This document shows, piece by piece, positions 10,304-25,300 of a stretch of DNA of 64,000 nt. Below the pieces are notes generated by a model. It did no database searches and was not told the DNA's origin. It saw only the letters and a program-made list of their open reading frames with translations. The first letter of the stretch is position 1, and the number at the start of each line of letters is the position of its first letter. Location of the stretch: contig CM021312.1 in assembly GCA_010645155.1 (NCBI GenBank), positions 9,560,182-9,624,181 on the forward strand, read 5' to 3'. The position numbers were made by a program, and so were the translations under genes. The DNA comes from Tigriopus japonicus (lineage: Eukaryota > Arthropoda > Copepoda > Harpacticoida > Harpacticidae).

Positions 10304-13300
10304 GTGAGTGTTTCTGAAAGATTGCAAACACTTCTTGTTTGGGTGTTCCTTTTTGAGGGTTCAAGACAGACGGGTTATAAGCAGTTTATTTCCCTGGGAA
10401 ACAAAATATTTATTGCCCTGTTTTGGGATGAGAGTAGTAAGCAATTTTTTAAGGAAACCTAGAATATCGTCATCAATTCACACGTCATAAATACTTTGAA
10501 ATTGTATAAATTGAGAAGGATGCACTTTTAAAATTGTAGCCGTTGTCATGAAAGACTTTTGAATGAGACACCAACAGAAATCAGACATGCAGAGTCAAAG
10601 GGCAATGCAAAAAAACTTGAAAAAATATCATTTATCAAGAGTCTACCAAGTTCAAATGAGCATCACTATTCCTAGTATCCAAAAGCCATTTGGCAATAGT
10701 TTGATTGGTCTTCTCAAAATAAACCTCCTCCTTCACCATCAAAAGCCATGTCTTGAACATTTAATAGCCAGTGTTTATTTAAGATGAACCTTCAAATGCC
10801 ATTACTTATTACGGAAAACTATTTTTTGCTGTGGAGCGGAAATTCCAGAAGTTTCAAGGAGTACGGTCAGCTGACGATCATGCTCATTATCCATCAGCTG
10901 ACACTGCACTGAGAAACGTCTGGGAGTTCTGCTCCACAGCAAAAAAAATAGAGGGCAAAACAATTTGAGAGGTAGCCAAAAAGGAAGGATTTAAACTAAA
11001 AATGACCAAAGAAGTCTGTTTATACTTGGCAAAAGTTATGCACGAAAACTAGTTTTGCCTGTCGCATTTTTGATCAGAATTGTTTGGTCTGTCCTTTTTC
11101 GATGACAAATTTTAAAGTGTTTTGTTCTTTTTTGACATACAATGTTCGGGCTCGGATTTTTTGCGACCATTTTCAACCTGAAAACCCCAAAACTTCTTTT
11201 TTCAGAGTTTAATTTCTAATAAATGCGAAATACGAAAACAAAATAATTTTTCACCCAAAGCAACATTTTCGAATAAAAACTTTTCAATCCTCCCTCTGAT
11301 GTTATGAGTGGAATATCAAGAGCTTAAATTCTCTATAATTCCGAATGGCTCTCTTGATGTGCATAATGAGTAAATTCAGGATTGTGGACTCTCAAAAAAT
11401 TTTTTCTAATGCTGATTGATGAAAACAATTGTCACGGTCCAACTACTCATTAATGTACCATGTGTCAGAGAAACTGTCAAAATAATGAAACCGCATAAAA
11501 TGGTGATGAACCGAAACGTTTCCTTTTCGAAAATGAATGTCTCGGTTGAAAGAAACCAAAACCGGAACGAAATGCCTTTAAGCTTAAAAATGGAGTTATT
11601 GGACATAAAAAAAAATATGCCGATAAAAGATTCTTCTATTGGGTGAAAAAAGTAACGCAACAAACTAAACCCTACATGATAACAGCAACCGATGAGAGGA
11701 ACTCGAGTAAAACCGACATTTATGGACACCAAAATAAATTTGGAAAAAGTGTTTAATTTAACTGAAATGGAATCAAGTTCAGTATGAATCCAAAAATTCA
11801 GTTTAGATTGCCGGGTGAATAGACTTTGCATGAAGCATTTTCCCTAATTATATATTTCTGGCTTCTAGTCATTGTAAACGATATTCTGAAGCACTCATTC
11901 TAAAACGACGAGGCTTCAAAACATTTTAAATCTTAATCCACCTTCACCAAACAGATATGTAGTATTGGAAAATTAAGTACAAATAAAAAGAATTAGAATT
12001 GTAGCTTAATGGTTGATTTTAAGGCCTAGATTTGGAGTTAGGTTGGGGGAAGGTCATGTTAAGTTAACAGACGTCATCATACTTGAATATTCATGAGTTA
12101 ATGACAAGGCTCTTTATGGTTCACATATAAGGAAGTATTCCAACAAAATGCAAAGAAGCATTCACCTAGTGCACTATATTCACCAAGAATTTCGAATAAA
12201 AATAATGGTTAAGTATTTAAAGCATGGTGAAGGGCCTTTTTCACGTTGACAGGCTAAATAATGAAATGCTCAAGCAAATTGAAAAGGGACTAACACCAAA
12301 TATGTTATTGTGAATTATGATTTGAGGCAAGAACCACTGAATTTCTCTGGATCATGAATCAAGCAAAATGAACTCTGATTTGCTAAATAAGAACATATCT
12401 GCGTTTTTCTGCAAATGATACCCTGTTTCTGTTGGGGGGATTTAGTGCTTATTCTTTCAATGCAATCAAAGATTGAATTCAAGAGTTATGCTCTCTTAAA
12501 GGTCACTTGCTACTCCAACCCAGAATGACCCTATTTTTCACAATAGGGCGAGCGTATTCCCTTTATGCTCTGTTCTGTACATAGCTTTAAGAAGTTCTAA
12601 CTCTACAGCTAAGCATTCAATTGACTCAATTGACCTGAAAATTGAAACACGTAGTCTGCCCAACAAAAACAAGTATTTTTTTTGAAGAAAAACGATCTTG
12701 TTTTGACCCTTCAGGAATTCATCATTCATTAGCCTCCCTCTCCAGAAAATTCCGTGGTTCTTGAGGTCAAAGAAATTCTTCACCTCAAGTCCCGACTTCT
12801 TCAAAGTTTAAACAACTCTTCTCATACTTTAATTTAAAATCACGATGCGTTTATTCTTCTTCTAGGCCTTAAAAGACGAGCCTTGGGCCTGTTCAAGACC
12901 AGTAGTACGATGGCCTTGATGCAAAAACTAGTCAAGGAAAACAAGGACGCCGAGGAAGTGATGAAAAGGGTGACTGAGATTGAGCAGGGATCGGGTCGAC
13001 GCGCTCATTCCACCGGTGACTCTGGATCCAAGTTAACCAGGTAACCTCAAGTGAATCAATATATTATGATCCTACTTCTTTTTATCCCCCTGGTCATTCG
13101 TATAACCTATTCCGCAGTTATCATCTCTCATTCTTGGTCTTCAATTTGAATGGGTAACCCTGTGGCTCATACTACTACATGTTAGGTGTTTGTACAGAAA
13201 ACAAAGACGCTCTTCTCTCTTGGCAGACCTTTGACTGACCTTCACTTGATCCACGTGTCAAAGTGGATCTTCTATGTAGTTCGAAAAGGACTCACTCACA

Positions 13301-16300
13301 CTGGACATTGGGTGTTTCACCGTGAGAAAGGGTACTTCACCTAAGTGCACCTCCGATCAAATTGTTACTTTTTGACAAGGACACCCTGCAATCATAAGTG
13401 TGTTCGTTAAGGCTGTCTTTCACACAACAGTTCAGACATCAAGAATTAACCGACGGATTAGCCTCCGATGCACTTAGGCACCAATTTTAGGTCTTCATTT
13501 TGTTGTCTGATTATAAATAATCCGTTGTCAAGAGGGTCCAAAACCCTACTTTTTTGTTTTCTGAAGCTGTGATGGGCATTGAACGTTCACGTGTTAATTG
13601 ATTAGGAATGCAAAAACTCATGGGAACTAGGGGTCAAAACGTGGAGCTTTTAAAAGCCCAGAGTTCATGTTGAATTGGAAATCAGTTAAATGATTGGCTT
13701 AACAAACTTAGGTTAGGAACATAAGTGTGACCATCAAAGGACAAAATAGATTTATTTAGGGCTCTGCAATTTTTTTATGNNNNNNNNNNNNNNNNNNNNN
13801 NNNNNNNNNNNNNNNNNNNNNNNNNACATCAACAATGTCCTATCACCTATTCCATCGGAGAGTTCAGTGAAAGATCTGGGAGTTATAATACAAAACAATG
13901 GCAAATTCAACGAGCACATCCAATGTAAAGTGACCAAGGCGTACCAGATGTGCAGCTGGATCTACCGCACAGTTAAGGCAAGAGACATTACCACTATGAA
14001 AACCCTTTATAAATCAATAGTCCAGCCCCATTTGGAATATGCCTCCCCCATTTGGGCTCCGATTACGGCGGAAGATTTAAACAAAATAGAAGGAGTACAA
14101 CGAAGTTTCACGAGAGCAATCAGTGGAATGAGCCTCTTGAATTATTGGGAAAGGCTCAAACACCTTGGATTAAACAGTGTTCAACGACGTTACGAACGTT
14201 ATCAGATCCTCTATGTGTTTAAATGCCTACATGATTTGTGTCCTAACCCAGGGATAAAGTTTAGTGTCAGCAACAGAAGAGGGATTACTTGTGACGTCAA
14301 GTTTAAGTTCAGCCCCTCGGATAAACAACTTGTTAAAACTTTGAAATCGTCATCTGTACTGAACAGAGGGCCGATGTTATACAATTTATTGCCTTGTTCT
14401 ATCAGACAATTCTACAAATTAGATGACCCTTTGTTAAATTTTAAGCGAGATTTAGATAGTTTCTTGTCAACTATTCCTGACCAACCTTACATTCAAGGTT
14501 GCCCTAGAGCGGCAAATTCTAACAAATTGACTGACCAAATATTTTATCGTGTTGACACAAAATGACTTGCAGGGAAAACATTCCCTTGCATCGGTTAAAA
14601 ACCCGAGAACAAAGCCAGGAAAAAAAACCCACGTTTCTTTTGTCCTTATTCGTCCGATGAGCTTCATGGCTTGTTGGTAGTATATCAAAGACGGTTCTTT
14701 CTCATGAAATTCCAAAGTCAAGAGCAATTTCATTTTGAATTTGAGACTCAAATAGTTAGTGTTTTTTAAGTTTGTTTTAGGCGTGAGTAGTAAATCATAA
14801 GTAGCCATGAATATTGAATGGGAATAATCGCAAAAATATGAATTGCAAAGGTAGTCAAGACATTGGTGTGAGCCTACTCATTTTACAATTTGCATTCTTA
14901 GTCTTAGCCTATAAGTGTCTAGTACTTGGAATTCGATATTACTTACTTATTCTTCCCAATCTATTACATCACCTTTATGTGGGTTTTTGTGTAGAAATCT
15001 GTGGGTTGTTCTTGGAAAGAATGCCAAATAATTCCAAAATAGACACGTTAGTAGACAATAAATGTTTACTCAGAGGTAAAAAACTCAGGAACATGTTTTC
15101 ACGACATTTAGAGTTGTTGCAATTTAAAATGTTGGTTTTGTTTAAGTAGAAATTGGTTCTTGTGTGCGGGATCAGTTGTAGCTAATCTTAAACTATTTAT
15201 GTTCATTGTGGCAGGTTTTTATCAAATAAATAGAACTGGGATTGTCTAATCCTTACAGGAAACTTTCACTGATTTTACCCTTTAAACAGCGCCACTGATG
15301 GCCATTTTTTGAATCACTGTTTGTCAGCTGACTTGGGCTGCTCAAGTCTCATTGGATCAAGACAAAAGAATCAAACAAAAGTGAAAGTGATGTGATAAAT
15401 GAATGTCTCTTACTTTTAACATAGAAGATATATTTGAGATTTTTGAGAATGTTATTATCAGAGTTGTCAGAAAAGTGCACAAAAAGTTGGCAAAACGTGT
15501 TAATTACGAAAAGTGCGCAAAAAATGGTAGAAAGCGCAAATAAAAAGTGCACCAAAAGCTTTTTCACAACTAAAAAAACATGTATGTTGCTGCCTTACAC
15601 CAAATATTTACAATTCCATTGGAAAATGAGGACAATATCATGATTCCTTTTGGGAATCTGGCCCTTTTTGGTGTGTTGAGCTCCTGAGAGCTAAGAGCAT
15701 TGGCGAGGTTGACTTGTGCAGAGCTTGGAGAATGAGTGTGGATCTTATGCTCCCACACACTACCCTTGAAAACCTTATAAATGAAGGTTGAAAAGGGCAA
15801 GTCATTTTGGGCATGTTAAGGAAATTTTTGTTCTTATTTACGAAAGATCCGAGTTCCCAGAGAGATGTTTTGCCAGATTTTGAAGATGCATCAATGTTGC
15901 CAGAGGGTTATTTATTTAAAGATGTTCAAACAGGATCAGCATTGCCAGATATTTATTTATTTTTCCAATTGTTCATAAAGAAAGTTAACTTGAAAGAAAA
16001 AGATTTAAAAAAATAAAAATAATAATGCACTGAATTGGAACTGAGAGTCCGCGAAGTGGAAAATTTCTGCGAATTGAAATGAGGCCTTGAATTGTGCAAT
16101 TTTTGCAGTGTTTTTTTTTGCTTGGCCCTTCATAAATGATCTGGCCCATCCCCCCCTTTATGATAATTCAACCTCATTGGGGATGTTTCTTTACGTTTTT
16201 TCGTTTTTATGCTTAATTTCTTTTAATTTTCAAATTTTTACTTTTGCAATTATCCTATTTTTATACTGTTATTTAAACCAACACGAAATGTAATGCTCAC

Positions 16301-19300
16301 TTTGCACCTCCGGGAGTGCTAGAGCTCACTTTACCAATAAACCATACCAATAAACAAACTAGAAAATGAAGAGTTTGTCCATTCTGTGAGCAGCGCCCAT
16401 TTTTGAATTTGGGTCTCGTTCTCATCTTTTCCGTTATCGTTTGTCGAGCCTAAAATCAAGGTTCAAAAACCACGTTTTTTTAGAATCCTACAGGCAAACC
16501 ATCTGAGGTCGCTTGAGTAAATTTTAGTCTATTTCTACTCACATATGATCCATTATTATTCTGATTTATTGTAAGCACAATGGGGTCTTTACGAGCAATC
16601 TTTTAGCCCCAAGGCACATTACAAAGGATCAAATGCTCCTTAGACCCTATAATTATTTTCTTTATGCTGACTAGCAAGTTGGGGGAAGTGGCTTCTAATG
16701 GTTCAGTTTCGACCACCTAGTTTTATGAAGCTGGTGGTTGAGGTAGTTTTCATTTATGGAGCGCTTTCTCTCGTTTCCCTAACCTTGAACGAGGACGGTG
16801 AGGTCTCATGAACACTCCGTTTGAGGTTAATGTTAGTCTGGTGGTAATAATACCAAAGAGGAAAGATGAGATCCAGAAGGGATCAGTGGGAGTATTCCAC
16901 AAAATATGAATGGTTCCCGAGAGAACCTTGGCATGATAAAGGAGCTTTTATGATGTCTCGAGAACGCCATTCATTCACTGTAAAGTTGACCAAGACGAAT
17001 TGGACCACATCAACCATTCACTTGAAGGACATAGCCAAAATGAACGCTAACAACAAGGCATTATTGACCATTATAATCCCTAGAGAGAGCGTTGAACACT
17101 TTGCCATTTTGCTAAAGATTATCCTTGGGATTTTGCAGATTAACTCAATTTGTATCATACGAAAACCCTTATTATCTGGCTCGTTGAAAATGTTGGGATA
17201 TGAAAGATTCTTAATCATTAGAGTTTGGCAGTTTTTTTGGTCGAAAATATCAAGTTTTTTTCCAAAATTTGGCCCAAGTCAAAAATTAGTGGACGTGAAA
17301 ATAAGTGATGGGCCAAACGAGGTATTAAGGGGGAAAAATCTTTTTTCTTAACTCAAAACACTCCTTTGAGTGTAAAAAAAGGTGGAACCTCCAAAGAATT
17401 GTGAATTATGATCAAGATTTCTATTATTACAATACTTACTTAAATTCATATTGAACATTTTTTACCAATAAAAAGCTTCACTTAATTCATTCAATCGAAA
17501 AAAGGAGTCACATGGGATTCAAATGGCCAACTCTTGAAGTAAGAAGAAGCCAATGTGCTTGGTAAAAAATATTGAGTCAATATTAAAAATCGAAGAAAAG
17601 GAGTATCTAAGCAAATAAAGAACAAGTGTAAAATCAGCACAACTGCACAAAACTGTCTCGAACCTTAAAGAATCAAGCTAAAAAGAGTAAGTTGTTTTAC
17701 CCTTAAAAACTAACTCTTTGTCCCTTGATCGGAACCACATTGCACTCAATGAAAGGACCACCAATTAATTCTTCATTTTAAAGGCCTCTTGAGGACAACA
17801 CCAAAGGTCTCTCAAATGAACCATTTGTGGGGTTAAAACTGTAAATTGACTCTTGCGTGACTCTTTATAGGTCGGGCACCTTGGAAAAGGCCAATTCGGG
17901 TTCAAATTTGGCGGCAGTCACACGGTACATGTGGATTCGTGTGGCTTTGTTTGAGAAACGTTTACAGAGGATAATTTGCCATCTTGTGCAGGAAAGTGAC
18001 AGGTAGGTACAAATCTGCGTGTCAACTCTTTCAGTTCCTCCTCTTCAGCTAAAAAGGTTATTTTGGAATGAGAACAAGGTATTTCTTCGAAAGAAAACAT
18101 GTAATATGTGAACCATCAAGCAAGGGAACTTAGTTTATTGACTGTACAGAGAAAATGTAATCCCCGTTTTTGCGCCTTAATTTTTAGAGAAATATTGACT
18201 ATCAGTTGAGGGTGGAAAAAAAAGTTTTTTTTCCTGCAGAGCAGAAATTCTAGACGGCTGATGCAACTAGCTCTCCTTTAGTGTTAGTGTTCAGCTGACC
18301 CCAGCTGACCTGTATCGTAAAACGTCTAGATTTTCTGCTCTGCAGGAAAAAAAAAAACTTTTTTATCCACCCTCTATCAGGCTTATGATTTTAGAAAGCC
18401 TCCAATAGATGGCATTGAGGCAAAAATATGCCTTTCAAGTTTAAATACAGAAGACCTTCATTTTAATTATTGGCAAAAATGAGTCTACGACGCATTTATC
18501 ACTTTTTAAATTGGGAAGCTTAAGCTACTAAAACTAGCTTCGTGCATCGTCTTAAAAGAGCCTCTTTTTGTGTAGAGAATTTGCGAAATTAATATAATTT
18601 ATAAGATTAACATTCCTATTAATGTTAGTTTTATAAATAATATTAACGATTTATTTTTTACAGGCAATCGCATTCCTTGTAGCGATACCAGAAAATACGC
18701 AACGAACCAAAAAATGAGGTTCTGATGTTTTCGCATGATAAATTATTTTTTCACTTGAAACTCCTTATTTTCCAGCAGAAGTTTAATATTTTTTTTTGCA
18801 AACAAATTGCACAAAATGTCCTCAATGTTCAATCAGCTGATTGAAAACTTCGAGAAATTTTGAAAAAATGGATTTAGCTTTTAATGTAGTGAACAGATCA
18901 CCCTGCAAATCTTAGGTTAGTTTTAATACCACGAAAAAATATCTAGTGTAGAACCACGATATTATGGTTAAAACGGATTAGCACTCATTGGCACATTGTA
19001 TAAATTAAGCATAATGCTACTTGAAAGATCTGGTTTTCGTCCCACTCAAGTATTTGGTGGATAATGGGGATTGTATGATGGTTTCGAAATTTGGGCTGAT
19101 ACGAAATCCCATCTTGGTGCTTGAAATTGGTAGGGGATCATCTGCAATAAATAGGCTCTCTTGATAATTCAATTGTAAACAAATCCGATGGGAAAGTTTG
19201 CCTAATCTGCTCATTTTAAGCCACATGCTGCCATCACAAATAATTTATAACATGATATTTAAATAAGCATGTATGAAAAAGTAAGGTTTATTACCTGTAA

Positions 19301-22300
19301 TTAAGATATTATTAGTAAGGGGCACATTTTTGCTCCTGGTCAGACCTGTGTCAATTACTTTTGATAATGTATTTCATTACAATTACTTTGGTCTCACTAA
19401 TAAGAAAATGCAATTACAATTACTTTACTTTTGAATAAATTTACTATCAAACAGTAATGAATCCTGCACAAAATTTCAGCTGATTCCACAAAATAAGCGC
19501 CTCTTGCGGTCAGATTGAGACATAGTTGCCAGCTAGAGAGTGGGTTTTAATGCCACCTTTGGCAAAACTGTGGAGAAATAGGTTTTTCCTTAAATGCTTA
19601 CATTTCTTTGCAATGGCATTATAATATCAAACTCCAACATTTCGGAGCAATGTTGATGTCAAGAAAATCTCTAACGGTTTGCCAATGAGTGGCATTAAAA
19701 CACACTCTCTAGCTGGCAACTATGTCTTAATCTGACCGCAAGGGGCGCTTATTTTGTGGAATCAGCTGAAATTTTGATCAAGGTTAATTGTATCACATTC
19801 AATTACATTTATTTTTTCAAACGCGACTAGAAATCATTTCTCTTTAAGTGCAATAATGTGTAAAAAGCGTCACAAACATGTCCATTTTGGGTGCATCAAT
19901 CTAAGTACTAGGTAATTTCGGACATATAGGGATAATTTGAGAAATTTTCAATCCCAGAACATGTTTTGAAGGGGAAAATGTAATTGTAATTTTGTAATTA
20001 AGAAACAACAAATCGATTCGATTCAAAGCCATTACATCGATTTCAAATGTTATCAGTTATAATTACTTGGAAATGTAATTGCAAATACGTAATTTTTGTA
20101 AAACTACTCAAGAATATTTTAATTTCTTAGGATTAATTTCAGAAATACAGCTTAAGATCTGTCATTGTGGTAAAATGAGAGGTTATTTCAATGCAGTAAA
20201 TGTTCCGTTGAATTTTTATTGTAGTAATTAGGCTGTAAGTGGTATTCTGTGATGTATCCTTTGTGAATTATTCTAAAAACTGTAAAAAAAACTCTTTTTG
20301 CGAAAAAGGCCCGGAAGGGTGCGCTTGTCTGACAACTTGATTGTGACGTCACTCCTAAAACGTTCGATCATTGATGTTTGGCAAGGAAGAGACACCAATC
20401 GATCGTTTTTCGTACTATTTTGCATTTCAAAAGGGCGCTCAATTCCAAACGAGAGATCGCCCTAAAGGAATTATGTTTTATTTGCATTTCAACCCCAATG
20501 CACTTTTACAACAGGAAAACTGCAAACTCTCTGAGATCAATCTCTTTTAAAAGTGATCCAAGAATGGCTTGTTCCCAAAAGGACCTCTCCAAAGGCTCCA
20601 CACCTTTTAACTTTGCCAAATCTTCGTTGACCTTGGACGGCTCGAGATTAGGATTCCCTTAGTAACATGACTAAAAGGGCTTGGGGAAAATGGAAATTGA
20701 GCAACTCTCGGAGGGGAAAACTCCATGGATGCTTTTAGGAAAATTGATCTCCACCTTGTGTTTACCGTGCAACTTTGAAGGATTACTCCCGAAAGCGAAT
20801 ACCTCTAACGATTCTTTTCTCGTTTGTTCTCCCCTCTTCTTAGATATTATACCAAGGACTCATTGATCGCGGATCAGGATTATGGGCCCATTCTTTCTAG
20901 CCTTCTGGTAGGGCCTTGCGCTTTAGAATACACCAAGATTCGAGCCAATGGTCAGATCTGGTAAGTGAGGGTCATATTTTTCAGCAAATACGAAACTTAG
21001 GTTAGAGCACTGTGACATAGAGAGTGCAATCGGGATCACCGCAGACTTGTTCTAAGCAACTCTAACGGCAATGGAACTAAAATGACTTTCAGTTGCAATA
21101 CCGATTGCATTTTTAATATTTTTATGGAATTAGTTCAAAATTTTGTAGCCTGAGAAGTCTCTCAGTGGAAGAGTAAAGACTTGGCTCATGATCAAGATTA
21201 TTTCATAAGGAATTGCGTCACATTATAGCTAGAGTTCAAATCAGATATGCGTTTTAAGTAAATTAATTTTTTGGTGATGGCACAAACCCTTTCAACTAGT
21301 GTATTTTCAAACATTCATTATTGCTGCTTTGTTCAAAAATAGCTGCTCTGGTCAGAACACAATTTAAGACCTCTTTACTGAAAAGAGTGTGACCATAACA
21401 ACTTCCTGGAAGAAAGTATAGCTTGAATACCTACAGATATTCAGATATTCCATATGTTCAAAAGGATTTCATTTTGTGCAATAACTAAAATCACCTTTAC
21501 ACAAGATTAAGAAATCAAAAGCCTTATCATAAGGCTGACTGAGATAATTTTCCATTCATCTGGTTTGAACTCTGGCTCAAAAAGTGATGTGCTAGCCCTT
21601 TGGTAAGAAAAGTTCCTTATGATCCACACACAAATTTAATTGAAAGCTCTGATGTATGAGCATTGTTAACTGCAAGCCATAAACCTTTTGGGAATGACAT
21701 GCCCTTGACAAAAACAATAGCTAGATGGCGTTGGTCATGACTGTACTCTCTTAGTTACAGTGCTCTAAGAGAGGCCAAGATGAAAAAAACTTGTTGCTTT
21801 TTTCACAGGACGGACTTGCCCGCCAATGAACTGGTTCAAAGACACAAGATCTCTAGTGGATCTGCCGGCTCTTTGAGTGTGAGTTCCACAACTTCCATGC
21901 CCAGTCCCGTTCATATGCAAGCAAAGAGGTCCTTGAGCCACGCCTCCAGTATGGTCAATATCGAGGATGCGAGATCGATGCCCACTCAAGCGAGGGAATA
22001 TGTCGAGTCATTGCATCAAAATCAGAGGGACTCGCTTCTATATGGTATGATTATGTTTGGCTTTATGCCGTATCAATTGGGTCAATGTCATATGACTATG
22101 AGAAATGAGAAAAGAACTTTCCCAAAATATTTAAAGAATACGTGTGAGAAAGGCAAAAGGTCAAAGGAAGGTTGGAGTTCGAAATGAAAATTAAAATGAG
22201 AATAACAAATACTTCGTTAATTAGAGACTGACAGTCTTGGTACAGTCTGACAATAAAGTCGTGATCTTAATTTACTGCTTCTTCAATCGGAAAGATGGGA

Positions 22301-25300
22301 GTTGCAGTGTCAATGTTAGATAAAAGTTATGTTTTGGTGTTAACTGACTTGTATGAACAATAATTGAATGTAATTTGCTACTTAGCAGAAAATGTCCCAA
22401 GTCATTGAGAAAACGTGAGATCTGAGAGGAAAATTAATAGAGATGGTTGAGCAGAAAATTACATTTTCTCTATAGTTATGTCTGATTCAACCATGGGTCA
22501 TGAAGCAAGCATGGGATACCTAACAAAAGACAACGGGCATAAATGTTTGATCCAATATTGACAACAAAAATGTGTTTGAGAAGCCAGGTTTTGAGAAGAA
22601 TTAAACAATTTTGGTATTCAGTAGATTTTGAAAAGGCCATAACTTTATTGTCACACTAAAAACACTTATATACCGGTAAGGGCGCACCGTGACAATCCAA
22701 AGTGTTCCGTTTCTTTTGGTTTATGTCTGAAATTATAAGAAAACAACAAATTATTCCTTAGATTTTTATTAACCTTTCTTTGCCCGTGTGCATGGAGAAG
22801 CCAGAAATCTATCCTTTTGACCAAGGGTTTAAAAACTGCATGATAGACTATTCTTTTACGACGACGTTGCTTTCTACAAACAGAAACCTTCCTAGAATAA
22901 ATTGCCGTGATCCTATGTTTTGTGCAATAGCCACGATGGATTTCCATGGAACCGTTAATGCCTAGTACAGATGTGGCTGTAATCAAGAATCATGCTTTAC
23001 ATCTGAACTCAGAGTTATTGCAATTCAAATTCGTTGCATTTCAATATTTGTGATTTACATGTTTCAATTAAAAATTACAACTGTAAATTCACCCTGATAG
23101 CAAACCAAGAAATCTGGCATTGAAGACACAAGTCAATGGGGGTGTTTTTGGCAATGCTTATTTTACGTAAGGAGTCGCCACTTGTTGACTAGGTTAATCA
23201 TCTACAGAAAGCTGAATTGATTTGAAAGCAATCCAATACTCACAAAGAACAAAGTAATTGTGCCCAAATTTGCAATTCCTTATGATTCGTTGCCCTTTGT
23301 AGTTGTTAAAATAGAGTACTTTTGACAAAGTTGTGCAAATATCAGAAGCTTAACGGAAATTTCAAGTTCTTACGATCTTCTTTGGGTTGACGGTAATCAA
23401 AATCCTTGTCAAAAGGTTGTGAAACTTCTCAAAACACAAACAATGGGCAGGAACACGTAATTAATTTGTCTTGTCTTACATATCTTCAAGAAACCAAAAT
23501 GTAGATAAATTTGGATGGTTTATCATCAAAGAACGAAATGGTTATCAGCAGAGGCCGGGAAGTATTTTTTTTATTGTAGAATGGAAATTCCAGACGTTTC
23601 TAATGAGTAGTGTCAGCTGACGAGTGTGATCGTCAGCCATCAGCTGACACTACGCTGTGAAACGTCAGGGATTTCTCCTTCATAGAAAAAAAACATTTTC
23701 CGTGCTTAGGTTCGTTAAAAAGACACTTTGATGCGAATCAAATTTCAATCCTAATTAGTCACAGATTTAAAGGTGTGCTTATTTTTACCAAAAAAACATT
23801 TGGCTTCTTTTTTAAACACATACTGTCCCTACCCATTGCAAAGTCCGTTACCTCTGCACACGCAGTAAAATGGTTTTGTCTTCACCGAATAGCAATAATA
23901 TTCCTCAGAGTCTTTCCACAACATCCATCTCCATTCCATCTATTCCCCAAACTTTGTCGTATATACGAGCACCTTCAAGACCCATTAGCGCCATGACGAG
24001 TGTACAGAACGCGTCCCATTTCGTTAATAGGAATTAACTGCGCCATTATCTAGCTCCCTTCCTTACCTAACATTTCGAGCAATCCAAACAAAAACAGCTC
24101 TCTTCTTTTAATGGATGACTGACTTCTGTCCTTCTTTGGCAGGTAAAAACAACGTGAAGGTCTTCCCCAAGGACAGTGCCACTCCTCAGGCAGGTTACCT
24201 CTCCCTCCATCAATCTCAAATGGGAACCCTGGTCTTGAAATGGACACCCAACCTCCTAATGAATGGCTCCACGCTCCATGACAAAAACACCTCATGGCAA
24301 CAAGCTGTATCTGCGGACATTGGATCCATTCTGTTCATGCATTGTCATCAGGTGGGGAACACGTTTTAGTTCAATACTCGGACTTAGAGACCCTAGACAA
24401 GTCAGAAACCCGCGGGGTTTTAACCCAAGTTCTCAAGCTTTTACAGGAATATGTTCTTAATGTCAAGAGACTCTCCATATTTTTGACAGAAAAATAGGCA
24501 ATTAACTGTTTATTAAATTAGTTATGAATGACCTCGTTTAAAAGAGTAATGAGTTTGTAGTAGTCTGCTTTGTGAGCTGAAACATGCAACTTGGAAGCCT
24601 AGAGCAAAGAAAAAAGTAGGAAAAAACCAAAGTAAAAAGTTTTTTAAAAGTTAAAAAATAAAAAGTTTTTAAAAAGTTTAAAAACAATAGAAAAGTTTTT
24701 AAATAGTTGGCAAATATAAGTTGTTATTCTTAGTCAAGCACGTTTACATTGCAAAATCCATGGAAATCTGCAATATGGTAGCACTTCAAGTTTGGAAACT
24801 GTAATCAAATTAAAACACATAAATGATTATTAAAAGTGTTTTTAAAACCCCAATACAAAACTTAAGCACTACTATCAATATTAATTTGATTAAAGTTTTA
24901 ACCATGAGTAAGAAAAGTTCACTTTTGACATCAAATCTGGTAAATTAGTTAACTTCTAAATTGAGAAATTTTGAAAAGCCACGTTCTTGCCATTTTCCAT
25001 TTTTGAAATAGATTTAGTGATGCTTCATGAATCATGACCAAAATAAAATTCCCTGTGAAAATATGCACGCAACTTTTTCTAAGCCCTTCAGATTTTTTGT
25101 TCTTATGTATGGAACATTTCCATCATCGTCATTTTACTAGCCAACTTTCCATAAAGTGAACACGATTTGTGGCAATGTTTATTGAAAATTGTGGCAAAGA
25201 ATAGTTGTTTGTGGATAAGATTGTTCCAAGGATCTACTGGAAATTTCTTGGGGAGCAGCCACATCCATTTTTATTTTTTTAGTCTCTCAACTCCATCTTT

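Noticed and set aside
11406..11831. 141-codon minus-strand hydrophobic frame in SGSM intron 1
   Set aside because: Phenylalanine/isoleucine richness is what AT-rich antisense sequence gives; no motif or splice partner.
13752..13937. Minus-strand frame across the first N gap
   Set aside because: Artefact of N bases; antisense of the LINE fragment.
16866..17351. 161-codon plus-strand frame in SGSM intron 2
   Set aside because: The longest unexplained open frame without N, but composition changes along it, the end is AT-rich noise, and nothing is recognisable. SGSM exon phases skip it.
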